Part shown: piece by piece, positions 26,254 to 33,954 of the stretch | Numbering within the stretch: the stretch's first letter is position 1 | Layout: each line of letters begins with the position of its first letter | Origin: Phycisphaera mikurensis NBRC 102666 | GTDB lineage: Bacteria > Planctomycetota > Phycisphaerae > Phycisphaerales > SM1A02 | DNA: 40,674 nucleotides | Assembly: GCA_945877905.1 (NCBI GenBank) | Contig: CAMDUT010000004.1 | Span: forward strand, 1 to 40,674 | Reading direction: 5' to 3' | Notes under the pieces: model-generated | What the model was told of the DNA's origin: nothing | The model's input: only the letters and a program-made list of their open reading frames with translations | Databases searched by the model: none | Program-made: the position numbers and the translations under genes

Positions 26254-26269
26254 CGTTCCACGTGGAACA
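26254..26269. promoter_or_regulatory. parS: parS site upstream of parB
   Basis: CGTTCCACGTGGAACA contains the same 14-bp palindrome as the site inside parB. It ends 22 bases before the parB start, so ParB binding here could also repress its own gene. Confidence 0.88.
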
Positions 26270-26325
26270 CCCGCAGCGTAGCGATCCCCGCCCGCAGCAT
26301 CAGGATGTGTTATTTGGACATTAAG

Positions 26326-27789
26326 TCACCCGACCGCGATCGGCGTCAGTGGTGCCGGCGTGTCAACGCAGGACACCCCCGCACGCTGCACGCGCGCGCG
26401 CATCCCCTCGCGTGCCACCGGGTCGCCGTGGTTCAGCATCACCATGGACGGTGCGCGGCCCCCGCCGGCGATCCAGTCCACCATCTGCCCAGGGTCCGCG
26501 TGGCCGCTCAACCCATGCAGCCGCCGCACGCGAGCGCGCACGTCGATCTCGGTCCCGTTGATCCGCACGCGCCGCGCACGACCCTCGGCCAGTGCCTCGG
26601 CCAACGAGCCGGGCAGCACGTACCCCGTGAACACGACGAGACCACGGTCGTCGCCGAGCCGCTGCTCGAGGTGGTGCAGCACCGGGCCCGCGTCGCAGAA
26701 CCCGCTGCCCGCAAGCACGATTCCCGCACCGGTGCGGCCGGCCACGCGCATCGAGTGCTTCCGCGACCACAGGCAGTGCAGGCCGTCGAACTCGAACGGC
26801 GACCGCCCGGCGCCGGACATGCCGCGCGCCGCCTCCGAGAGGAGCGAGGGGTGCCGGCGGCACAGCTCGGACGCTCGGATCGCCATCGGGCTGTCGAGGT
26901 AGACCGGAACTCCCTCGAGCACGCCCTCGTGGGCCAGCCGTGCCAGATGGTGCACGATGAGCTGCCCGCGGCCCACGCTGAAGGTGGGCATCACGGCGGT
27001 GCGCGAGCCATGCCGGCAGTCCTCGACCACGCGCCGCAGCTCGGACGCGATGTCGCTGCTCGGGGCATCGTCGGGCCTTGCGCCGGTGGTCGATTCCATG
27101 ATGACCACGTCCGCGTCCGGGCAGCGCCCGCGCTCGGCGAGGTAGCCGTCGCCCGTGGGCCCCACGTCGCCGGAGAACACGATGCGCGTGCGCGACGGGC
27201 CGTGCTTGACCTCGAACTCGACCGAAGCGCTCCCGATCACGTGGCCCGCGTCGTGCAGCCGCATGCGCACGCCGGAGGCGACGTCGCGCCATGCGCCGTA
27301 GGGAATGCCGACCACCATTCGCGCGGTGCGTTCGGCATCGCCCGCGCCGTAGAGCACGGGCGGGTCCTCGAACCGCTCCATCGCCGCGGCGATGGCGGGG
27401 TCGGGCGGGGGATCGACCACCACCGCCTCGGGGCCGGTGCCGTCGCGATGCTCGGTGAGCCGCACCTTCTGCAGGTTCGCGGAGCTCTTGAGCACCATGG
27501 GCAGAAGCTCGGCGGTGGGCTCCGTGCACAGGATCACGCGGTCGAAGCCGAGCCGCGGAAGCATGCCGAGCCGCCCGCAATGGTCGATGTGTGCGTGCGT
27601 GCACACCACCGCGTCGAGCCGGCGGAAGTCGATCGGGGGGGCATCGACGTTGCGGAGTTCCTGCGCGGGAGACCCCTGGAAAAGGCCGAAATCCACGAGG
27701 ATCCTGGCATGCTCCGTCTCGAGGAGCGTGCAGCTCCCCGTGACCTCGCCTGCGGCACCGAAGAACGTGAGCGTGGGCTGGCTGGGCAC
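26326..27789 (-). CDS. MBL-fold protein with beta-CASP and RNA-specificity domains
   Basis: This 487-residue protein is a metallo-beta-lactamase-fold hydrolase of the CPSF-like RNA-processing type. Zinc motif 2 is HAHIDHCGRLG (about residue 66), with GDVGPTGDGYL (Asp ligand) and STTGARPDD further on. The beta-CASP part has YLDSPMAIRASEL and GIVLAGSGFCDAGPVLHHL, and the RNA-specificity motif near the end carries HGLSGHADPGQMVDW and LNHGDP. The family has endo- or 5'-exonuclease activity on RNA; the exact activity is not visible. It starts 10 bases after nuoA and is the last gene of the eboE-eboC operon before a 93-base gap to parB. Confidence 0.93.
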   Translation of the reverse strand: MPSQPTLTFFGAAGEVTGSCTLLETEHARILVDFGLFQGSPAQELRNVDAPPIDFRRLDAVVCTHAHIDHCGRLGMLPRLGFDRVILCTEPTAELLPMVLKSSANLQKVRLTEHRDGTGPEAVVVDPPPDPAIAAAMERFEDPPVLYGAGDAERTARMVVGIPYGAWRDVASGVRMRLHDAGHVIGSASVEFEVKHGPSRTRIVFSGDVGPTGDGYLAERGRCPDADVVIMESTTGARPDDAPSSDIASELRRVVEDCRHGSRTAVMPTFSVGRGQLIVHHLARLAHEGVLEGVPVYLDSPMAIRASELCRRHPSLLSEAARGMSGAGRSPFEFDGLHCLWSRKHSMRVAGRTGAGIVLAGSGFCDAGPVLHHLEQRLGDDRGLVVFTGYVLPGSLAEALAEGRARRVRINGTEIDVRARVRRLHGLSGHADPGQMVDWIAGGGRAPSMVMLNHGDPVAREGMRARVQRAGVSCVDTPAPLTPIAVG

Positions 27790-27799
27790 GAAGCGCCGA

Positions 27800-28195
27800 T
27801 CAATCCCAGCGGAAGACGCCCTTGCGCCACGCGTACATGTACGCGAGCACGCTGGTGGCGATGAAGAACAGGATGCGCGCCAGGAACAGGCCGGCCATCG
27901 GGCTCTGCGGCTCGAGCTGCGCGTAGGCCACGGCCCACGGGTACAGGAAGATCACCTCGACGTCGAAGAGCAGGAAGGTCATCGCCACCACGAAGAAGCG
28001 CACGTTGAAGCGCTTGCGAGCGGTGCCGATCGCGGCCATGCCCGACTCGTAGGTGTCGCCCTTGATCGCGCCCTCGCGGCGCGGGCCGAGCAGGGCGCTC
28101 GCGCCGATGTTCACGATGGCGAACACGACGCTCATCCCGATCGCCATCGCGATGGGGATGTAGGTGGTGAGGTCGGAGGACGCGAGGACCGTCAT
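27800..28195 (-). CDS. nuoA: NADH-quinone oxidoreductase subunit A, isolated
   Basis: NuoA is a three-helix membrane subunit at the quinone-binding end of complex I. The 131-residue protein has the first helix (IPIAMAIGMSVVFAIVNIGA), the loop GDTYESGMAAIGTARKRFNVRFF with YESG in place of the common YECG, and helices AMTFLLFDVEVIFLYPW and RILFFIATSVLAYMYAW. The length is normal for the family. No nuoB-N genes are present: the gene sits between eboC (23 bases upstream) and the MBL-fold gene (10 bases downstream). A TACCAT box lies 10 bases before the ATG at 28195. The open frame upstream of that ATG is a shadow of eboC. Confidence 0.94.
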   Translation of the reverse strand: MTVLASSDLTTYIPIAMAIGMSVVFAIVNIGASALLGPRREGAIKGDTYESGMAAIGTARKRFNVRFFVVAMTFLLFDVEVIFLYPWAVAYAQLEPQSPMAGLFLARILFFIATSVLAYMYAWRKGVFRWD

Positions 28196-28218
28196 CGGGA
28201 GCGGAATGGTAGCAGCGG

Positions 28219-29133
28219 TCAGCTTGCCGCGAAGCGGGGCCGCAGCGCGCCCGAGAGCCCGAACATCGCGACGCACAGGAGGCCGAGCAGGGGCCTCCCG
28301 AGCAGGAAGCACGTCGCGGCGTCGACCAGCGGGATCCCGCCGAGCCACGTCCCGACCGCCGCGGGCACCGCCTCCGCGCGCGCGGAGGCCGCGAGCCGGG
28401 CGCCCGTCACCACGCCGACCACGGCGGCGGCCATCGCCGCGAGCCCCAGCGTCACCAGCACGGCGGACTCAGGCCCCACGCCCTCGGCGAGCCACACCCC
28501 GAGCGGCGCACACGCGGCCAGCGGCAGCGCCCACCGGACCGCGCGGGCCACGGGCGGCAGGCCCTGCACCTCGTTGCGCGCGACGAGCCCCAGCGCGGCC
28601 ACGTACGCGAACGCGCCCCCGGCCACCCACCCGAGCAACGCCCCGTCGGCGCCCGGCGACACGGCGAGCGCCGCGATCACGGGCACGATCGCGCGGCACG
28701 CCGCCATCACGAGGAATGCGCCCGGGAACCACGCATGCACGGCGTTGTAGAGCACCACGCACCCGGCGAGCAGCACGGCCCACCACCGCACGGCCTCTCC
28801 CATGGACGCGAGCATGGCCACACCCACGCCGAGCGTCGCAAGCCCCGCGAATCGCGCGCGTGCGACGCCGATGCGGCCCGACGGGATCGGCCGCGATGGG
28901 CGCTCGCGCGCATCGACCTGCGCGTCGAACGCGTCGTTGAGCACCATGCCCGCCACGTACGTGAGCACGGTGCCGGCGACAAGCACCACGCCGGGCCCGA
29001 ACGGCACCGGCACGTCCGCGAGCCGCGCCTGGAGCCCCACCGCCATGCCGGCGAACACGTTCGACACGACGGTCGGCGCGTTGCCGACCCGCATCAGCTC
29101 GAGCCACGCGCCCACGCCGCCGCGCGCGCTCAC
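28219..29133 (-). CDS. eboC: EboC, UbiA-like prenyltransferase
   Basis: The 304-residue protein has about eight or nine transmembrane helices and the UbiA aspartate motif NDAFDAQVDARERPSRPIP (Asn66, Asp67, Asp70, Asp74), used in other members to bind a prenyl diphosphate through Mg. The second Asp-rich motif is changed to RNEVQGLPP, which fits EboC rather than quinone-pathway UbiA. In ebo clusters EboC is required for metabolite traffic, and its substrate is not known. The GTG start at 29133 overlaps the eboE stop (GTGA), so the two are translationally coupled. A long upstream open frame is a shadow of eboE. Confidence 0.9.
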   Translation of the reverse strand: MSARGGVGAWLELMRVGNAPTVVSNVFAGMAVGLQARLADVPVPFGPGVVLVAGTVLTYVAGMVLNDAFDAQVDARERPSRPIPSGRIGVARARFAGLATLGVGVAMLASMGEAVRWWAVLLAGCVVLYNAVHAWFPGAFLVMAACRAIVPVIAALAVSPGADGALLGWVAGGAFAYVAALGLVARNEVQGLPPVARAVRWALPLAACAPLGVWLAEGVGPESAVLVTLGLAAMAAAVVGVVTGARLAASARAEAVPAAVGTWLGGIPLVDAATCFLLGRPLLGLLCVAMFGLSGALRPRFAAS

Positions 29134-30302
29134 GTGGCGCTCCCCGCACGGGCGAACCCGGTGCGTTGCGCCGCGCCGGCGCACCACTCCACCTCGCGCG
29201 CGATGCCGTCCACCAGCGCCTGCCCCTCGCGTGCGCCGTCGGGCAGCGCGTCCCACGCGTACGTCTCGACCTCGAGCTGCGGGCGCTCGTCCGCCGGCCA
29301 CGAGGCGAGTTCCTCGAGGCACTCGACGATCGCGGCCTGCGTCGTCGCGAGCGCACCGAGCCGTGCGGCGAAGACCGGCACGTGGAAGTGCGTGCGCCAC
29401 GTGCCGTGCGTCCCCGAGGCGAGCGCGAACGGCAGGTCCTCCCAGAACCCGACGGTGCCGTCCTCGCGGCGCACGCACGTCTGGTGCAGCCATCGCGGCT
29501 CCGCGAAGGTCGAGAGCACGACCAGCGAATCGGGCGACCCGTCGGCCTCGATGGCGCTCGAGACCTGCACCTTGTGGACGCCGATGCCGGCGTCGCGATA
29601 CGCCCGCAGCGCATCGCGCTGGCCTTCGAACATCACCGCGGAGTGGCACGTGTCGTGGCACACGCCCACGTAGCGACGCACGTCCGGCCCGCCGGCGCGG
29701 GAGCGCAGCGCATGCTCGAAGAAGCCGACGAGGTCGCGCGCGCGGTCGAGCATGCATCCGGGCTCGGGCTCGAGGTCGACCGTGATGCGCACGCCCGTGC
29801 GATCCTCGAGGCGTGCGAGGTGCGCCGCGAGCTGCTCGAGCATCGCGCCCGCCAGGCCCGCGCTCGCGCCGCAGCCCTCGAGGCTGAAGCGCTCGCGCCA
29901 GCCGAGCGGAAGCGTGCTGATCGAAGCACGCGCGCTCCCCGCGGGAAGGAGGTCCACCAGCAGGTCCGCGAGCTGCGTCGTGTGCATCAACCGGCGCACG
30001 TCGGCCCAGTGCGGCTCGTACACGAGGTGCTTCACGGTCGGGAGGTGGAAGTCGTGGTACGGGAACCCGTTCAGCGTGACGACCGAGAGCCCCGCGTCCG
30101 CGAGGTCGTCGCGCAGCCGCCGCGCGCCGCCCGGCTCGGCCGAAAGCTCCTGCGCCGCACGCGCCGAGAGCCACAGCCCGACCGGAAGCACCGATCCGGG
30201 GGCGACGCGCGACCGCACCGCGCCCATCGTGCCGATGACCGCCGCACGCGTCTCGTCGAGCGTGCGTCCGGCCAGGACGTTCGTGCAGTACGCCGGGAGC
30301 AC
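29130..30302 (-). CDS. eboE: EboE, xylose-isomerase-like TIM-barrel protein
   Basis: This 390-residue protein shows the ebo-type pattern: YCTNVLAG at the start, then LPVGLWLS, LNGFPYHDFH, TVKHLVYEPHWAD, DLEPEPGCML, CHDTCHSAVMF, KVQVSSAIE and HFHVPVFA. The Glu, His and Asp residues in these blocks sit where metal ligands of sugar-isomerase-like TIM barrels are found. In cyanobacteria EboE is part of the set that moves precursors to the periplasm; its own reaction is unknown. The GTG start at 30302 is 7 bases after the TlpA-like gene and is preceded by GAGG. The stop overlaps eboC. Confidence 0.9.
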   Translation of the reverse strand: MLPAYCTNVLAGRTLDETRAAVIGTMGAVRSRVAPGSVLPVGLWLSARAAQELSAEPGGARRLRDDLADAGLSVVTLNGFPYHDFHLPTVKHLVYEPHWADVRRLMHTTQLADLLVDLLPAGSARASISTLPLGWRERFSLEGCGASAGLAGAMLEQLAAHLARLEDRTGVRITVDLEPEPGCMLDRARDLVGFFEHALRSRAGGPDVRRYVGVCHDTCHSAVMFEGQRDALRAYRDAGIGVHKVQVSSAIEADGSPDSLVVLSTFAEPRWLHQTCVRREDGTVGFWEDLPFALASGTHGTWRTHFHVPVFAARLGALATTQAAIVECLEELASWPADERPQLEVETYAWDALPDGAREGQALVDGIAREVEWCAGAAQRTGFARAGSAT

Positions 30303-30309
30303 CCGGACC

Positions 30310-31140
30310 TCAGGGCTTCGGGACGTCGGAGCGCGTCACCGTGCGGCGCTTCGTGGTGGTCTTCGTGCCGTTGCGCACCTCGACGCGCACCGTCTCGGTG
30401 ACCGTCTGCGTCACGGTCACGCCCTTCACGGTGGAGGTCGAGCTGGAGCTGGACGTCGACTCGCTGGTCGACTCGCCCTTCTCGTCGGTGGGCTCCGAGG
30501 TGACCTCCTCGGTGGTGCCCGGCTCAAGGGCCTCCGACGGCTGCTTGGCGGAATCCCCGCGCTTCCAGACCCCGTCGACGGGCTTGGTTCCTGGCGACTT
30601 CGACGCGGGCTCCTTCGCTCCCGGGGCCTTCGCGGCGGGGTCCGCCGCGTCCTTTCCGAGCGCGGCGAGGATGGCCGTGTCGAGCTCGGCGTTGGGCGAC
30701 CCCACGAACGCGACCTTGCCGTCCTTGCCGACCACCATCGACGTCGGGATGGTGCGGCGCTTCGCGGCGTTCATCCAGTCCTGCGCCATCGAGCCGTCGG
30801 TGTCGAGCGCGATGCGGAACCCGACGTCCTTGCCGCGGCCGTCGAGGAACTCGCGCACCTTCTGTTCCATGGCCGCGGCATCGGGCGCGCGCTCGAATCC
30901 CGCCACGCCGATCACGGTGAGCTCGGGGTGGTCCTTCTGCAGCTTCGAGAGGTGCGGCATCGTGCGGATGCACGGCCCGCACCACGTCGCCCAGAACTCG
31001 AGCACGTAGACCTTGCCCGGCTCGAACACGGACACGGCCTCGCCCTGCATGAACTTCTCGACCGAGAGCGCCGGGGCGGCGGAACCCGCGGCAAGCACGT
31101 CACCGAGCGACAGGACCGAGGCAAGCGCAATGGTCAGCAT
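30310..31140 (-). CDS. TlpA-like thioredoxin with long Ser/Thr-rich tail
   Basis: This 276-residue protein has a short N-terminal hydrophobic signal and a TlpA/redoxin domain (about 20-170) with the active site EFWATWCGPCIR, TVIGVAGFERAP and the cis-Pro region RRTIPTSMVV. It likely reduces or exchanges disulfides outside the cytoplasm. The last 100 or so residues are unusual: a Lys/Pro/Ala linker, then an acidic Ser/Thr-rich stretch, then a beta-prone repeat TVTQTVTETVRVEV and a basic end. The gene lies 9 bases after the amidotransferase gene and 7 bases before eboE, so it is part of that operon. Confidence 0.9.
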   Translation of the reverse strand: MLTIALASVLSLGDVLAAGSAAPALSVEKFMQGEAVSVFEPGKVYVLEFWATWCGPCIRTMPHLSKLQKDHPELTVIGVAGFERAPDAAAMEQKVREFLDGRGKDVGFRIALDTDGSMAQDWMNAAKRRTIPTSMVVGKDGKVAFVGSPNAELDTAILAALGKDAADPAAKAPGAKEPASKSPGTKPVDGVWKRGDSAKQPSEALEPGTTEEVTSEPTDEKGESTSESTSSSSSTSTVKGVTVTQTVTETVRVEVRNGTKTTTKRRTVTRSDVPKP

Positions 31141-31146
31141 GCGTGC

Positions 31147-31152
31147 AGGCTA
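31147..31152 (-). promoter_or_regulatory. -10-like box TAGCCT formed with the preceding stop codon
   Basis: The hexamer begins with the TAG stop of the amidotransferase gene and lies 6 bases before the ATG of the TlpA-like gene. It fits the leaderless pattern but depends on the stop codon for three bases. Confidence 0.3.
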
Positions 31153-31824
31153 CCGGGCACGCGCGGCGTCCACGAGCCTGCGGAAGATTCCCACCCCCAG
31201 CGCCTCATCGGCCGTCCGCTCCGGGTGCCACTGCACGCCCACGGAGAAGGGCCGCGACGGGTCGCGGATGGCCTCGATCACGCCGTCGTCGGAATGGCCG
31301 ATCACCTCGAACCCGGGTGCGTCGGCGATCGCCTGGTGATGCCAGCTCGCGACCGGCCCCGCGCCGAGCTCGGTCCGTACCGCATGGACGCGGTCGTCAC
31401 GGTGGCGGTCGGCGTCGGCGATGACGTCCGCGAGGTGCTGGATGAGGCGCGCCCCTCGGTGCACGCCCATGAGCTGCATGCCCAGGCACACGCCGAGCAG
31501 CGGGACCTCCGGGCGACGCTCGAGCGCGTCGAGCAGCGCGAGCTCCGCCGCCTGCCGCGACGGGTCCATCACCCTCGCCTCCGGGTGCAGCGGGATCCCG
31601 AACGGGCGCGTGTCGACGTCGTCGCCCCCGATGATCACGACCGCATCCAGCCGGTCCAGTGCCGGCTCGCGCGAAGCGGCGCACGCCGGAAGCAGCACGG
31701 GAATGCCGCCCGCGGCGAGCACCGCGTCGACGTAGGTCGACCGCACCTGGTGCCGGGGGCGGCCACGGTCGTCGTGCGCCAGGTCCGCGGTGATTCCGAC
31801 CAACGGAGGACGTTCACTCGCCAT
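31150..31824 (-). CDS. Class-I glutamine amidotransferase-like hydrolase (PuuD/peptidase C26 type)
   Basis: This 224-residue protein resembles gamma-glutamyl-gamma-aminobutyrate hydrolases. It opens VGITADLAHDDRGRP, has VVIIGGDDVDTRPFG, the nucleophile elbow LLGVCLGMQLM (Cys near 105), SWHHQAI and the catalytic His-Glu pair QWHPERTADE near residue 198. In the family it removes a gamma-glutamyl group from a small amine. The gene is the first of the run that continues with TlpA, eboE and eboC. The ATG at 31824 is chosen because it matches the family start and has a TATCGT box 6 bases ahead; the longer open frame is a shadow of the esterase gene. Confidence 0.92.
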   Translation of the reverse strand: MASERPPLVGITADLAHDDRGRPRHQVRSTYVDAVLAAGGIPVLLPACAASREPALDRLDAVVIIGGDDVDTRPFGIPLHPEARVMDPSRQAAELALLDALERRPEVPLLGVCLGMQLMGVHRGARLIQHLADVIADADRHRDDRVHAVRTELGAGPVASWHHQAIADAPGFEVIGHSDDGVIEAIRDPSRPFSVGVQWHPERTADEALGVGIFRRLVDAARAR

Positions 31825-31830
31825 GCACGG

Positions 31831-31836
31831 ACGATA
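31831..31836 (-). promoter_or_regulatory. -10-like box TATCGT, 6 bases before the start codon
   Basis: TATCGT lies in the 39-base divergent gap between the amidotransferase and esterase genes, 6 bases before the amidotransferase ATG and independent of any stop codon. It would drive the PuuD-like, TlpA, eboE, eboC, nuoA, MBL operon as a leaderless mRNA. Confidence 0.45.
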
Positions 31837-31863
31837 TTGCATGCGGCGCCTCCCGCGGGCATC

Positions 31864-33954
31864 ATGCGGCGAATGCGCGCCCCCCTCGTGATCGCCGTCG
31901 CCCTGGCCGCGTCCGCTCCCCTCCACGCCGAGATCCGGCTGCCCGCCGCGTTCACCGACCACATGGTGATCCAGCGCGACCGGCCGGTCCGCGTGTTCGG
32001 ATCGGCGCAGACCCACGAGGAGATCACGGTCGAGGTCCGCGACTCCAAGGGAGCCGTCGTTCGCAGCGGTCGCACGACGGCCGACCAGTCGGGGCACTTC
32101 GCGCTGTCGCTCGAGCCGCTCAAGGGAAGCAACGACCCGCTGGTGCTCGAGGTCCGGGGCTCGAACACGATCACGGTCGGCGACATCCTGGTGGGCGACG
32201 TGTGGATCGCCGGCGGGCAGAGCAACATGGAATGGCCGCTGGCCGCGACGGGGCCGCAGCTCGAGGCCGCGAAGGCGGTGCCGCTCGACGGCGCCATCCG
32301 GGTCCTCAAGGCGCCCCACGTGACCGCCAACCGGCCCGCCGAGACGATCGACGCGCGCTGGCAGGTGCTCGACGCGACGACGTTGCCCGAGACGACGGCG
32401 GTCGGCTTCTGGTTCGCGACCGCCATCCACGCGCGCACCGGGCTGCCGGTCGGGATCCTCTCGATCAACTGGGGCGGCACGCGCGCCGAGCCATGGGCCG
32501 ACCTCGCGACGCTCGGTTCGGACGCCGCGTACACCGAGTCCATCGGGCGCCAGCGCATGGCCGTCGACGCATGGCACCGCCTCGGCCAGGCCGAGCGCGA
32601 CCGCGCCTACGAGGCCCGGCGGCGCGTGTTCCAGGCGGCCGGCACGCAGTGGTGGACCTCGGTGAACGCCGATGAACCGGGAATCACCGGCAAATGGGCC
32701 GATCCGGCCACCGCGACCGACGTCGAGGGCTGGCGCGCCGTCTCGCTGCCGTCGGCATGGAGCGCCGATGCCGAACTGCGCGGGTTCGACGGCACCGCGT
32801 GGTTCCGCCGACAGGTGACCATCCCGGAAGCCTGGGCCGGCAAGGAGCTGACGCTCGAGCTCGGCCCGATCGACGATGCCGACGTCGCGTTCTGGAACGG
32901 CCGCGCGATCGCCAACACGATCGCCGACTGGACGTCGCCGCGCAGGTACCGCGTGCCCGCGCCGCTCGTGAAGTCCGGGGAGGCGACGCTCGCCGTCGAG
33001 GTGCTCGACATGCACGGCGAAGGCGGGTTCTGCGGCGACGCCGCCGCGATGAAGCTCTCGTGCAAGGAGTCGACCGACCCGCCGATCGCACTCGCGGGCG
33101 AGTGGCGCATGCGTCTCGGCCGCGAGGCGAAGGGGCTGCCGCAGCCGCCCGAGCGGCCCGCGCGCGACTCCGCGCCCGGCACGGGAGTCACGTCGCCGGG
33201 CGCGCTCTTCAACGGGATGATCGCGCCCTTCACGGGCTTCGGCGTGCGCGGCGCCATCTGGTACCAGGGCGAGAGCAACGCGGGATCCGAGGCCGAGGCA
33301 GGGGCCTACGCGACGCTGCTGCCGCTCGTGATCCGAAGCTGGCGCGCGGCGTTCGAGCAGCCCGACATGCCCTTCGGCGTGGTCAGCCTCGCGTCGTTCA
33401 TGCAGCACCGGCCGGACGCGCCGATCCACGGCACGTGGCCGGTCCTGCGCGAGTCCCAGCTTGCGGCCGAGCGAAACTCCCCGAACGTCGGCGTCATCAC
33501 GACGATCGACGTGGGCGACGCCGACGACATCCACCCGGTCGACAAGCGCTCCGTCGGCGAACGACTCGCGCGATGGGCGGCGTCGGTGAGCTACGGCGCC
33601 CAGGACCTGGCGTGGCGCGGCCCGCGCCCGAAGAGCGCTCGGCGCGAGGGCGACGGGATCGTGGTCTCGTTCGACGCCGAGCGCGGTGCGCTCGCCACGC
33701 GCGACGGCAAGCCGCCCGCGTCGATCGCGGTCGCGGGCGAGGACGGCGTGTTCCGCATCGCGCAGGCCGAGATCCGGCCGCCGAACGCGATCTTCGTGCG
33801 GAGCCCGGACGTCGCCACGCCCATGGAGGTCCGCTACGCGTGGCAGGACAACCCCGCCGACGCGAACCTCGTCGACGACGCGTCCAAGCTGCCCGCGCAC
33901 CCGTTCCGGATCCGCGTCGAGGCCGACCCGGTGCAGGCCACACCCGTCAGGTGA
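31864..33954 (+). CDS. Sialate O-acetylesterase family protein
   Basis: These secreted SGNH-type esterases remove O-acetyl groups from sialic acids or other sugars. The 696-residue protein has a signal peptide (LVIAVALAASAPLHA). The first SGNH block is AGGQSNMEWPL near residue 117 (Ser nucleophile), then GILSINWGGTRAEPW, an inserted beta-sandwich (about 290-420, GTAWFRRQVTIPEAW), IWYQGESNAG near 466, and DADDIHPVDKR near 553, which holds the catalytic Asp-His pair. The ATG at 31864 is taken; an ATG at 31873 is equally possible. The 3' end overlaps the convergent MFS gene by 8 bases. It looks unrelated to the ebo genes around it. Confidence 0.93.
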   Translation: MRRMRAPLVIAVALAASAPLHAEIRLPAAFTDHMVIQRDRPVRVFGSAQTHEEITVEVRDSKGAVVRSGRTTADQSGHFALSLEPLKGSNDPLVLEVRGSNTITVGDILVGDVWIAGGQSNMEWPLAATGPQLEAAKAVPLDGAIRVLKAPHVTANRPAETIDARWQVLDATTLPETTAVGFWFATAIHARTGLPVGILSINWGGTRAEPWADLATLGSDAAYTESIGRQRMAVDAWHRLGQAERDRAYEARRRVFQAAGTQWWTSVNADEPGITGKWADPATATDVEGWRAVSLPSAWSADAELRGFDGTAWFRRQVTIPEAWAGKELTLELGPIDDADVAFWNGRAIANTIADWTSPRRYRVPAPLVKSGEATLAVEVLDMHGEGGFCGDAAAMKLSCKESTDPPIALAGEWRMRLGREAKGLPQPPERPARDSAPGTGVTSPGALFNGMIAPFTGFGVRGAIWYQGESNAGSEAEAGAYATLLPLVIRSWRAAFEQPDMPFGVVSLASFMQHRPDAPIHGTWPVLRESQLAAERNSPNVGVITTIDVGDADDIHPVDKRSVGERLARWAASVSYGAQDLAWRGPRPKSARREGDGIVVSFDAERGALATRDGKPPASIAVAGEDGVFRIAQAEIRPPNAIFVRSPDVATPMEVRYAWQDNPADANLVDDASKLPAHPFRIRVEADPVQATPVR

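Noticed and set aside
28219-30174. A 651-codon frame as one long UbiA protein
   Set aside because: The upstream part is a shadow of eboE; the GTG at 29133 overlaps the eboE stop and begins the recognisable domain.
29752-31863. Upstream extension of the sialate esterase frame to a 1400-residue protein
   Set aside because: The extra part is a shadow of eboE, TlpA and the amidotransferase on the other strand, and the real gene starts with a signal peptide at 31864.
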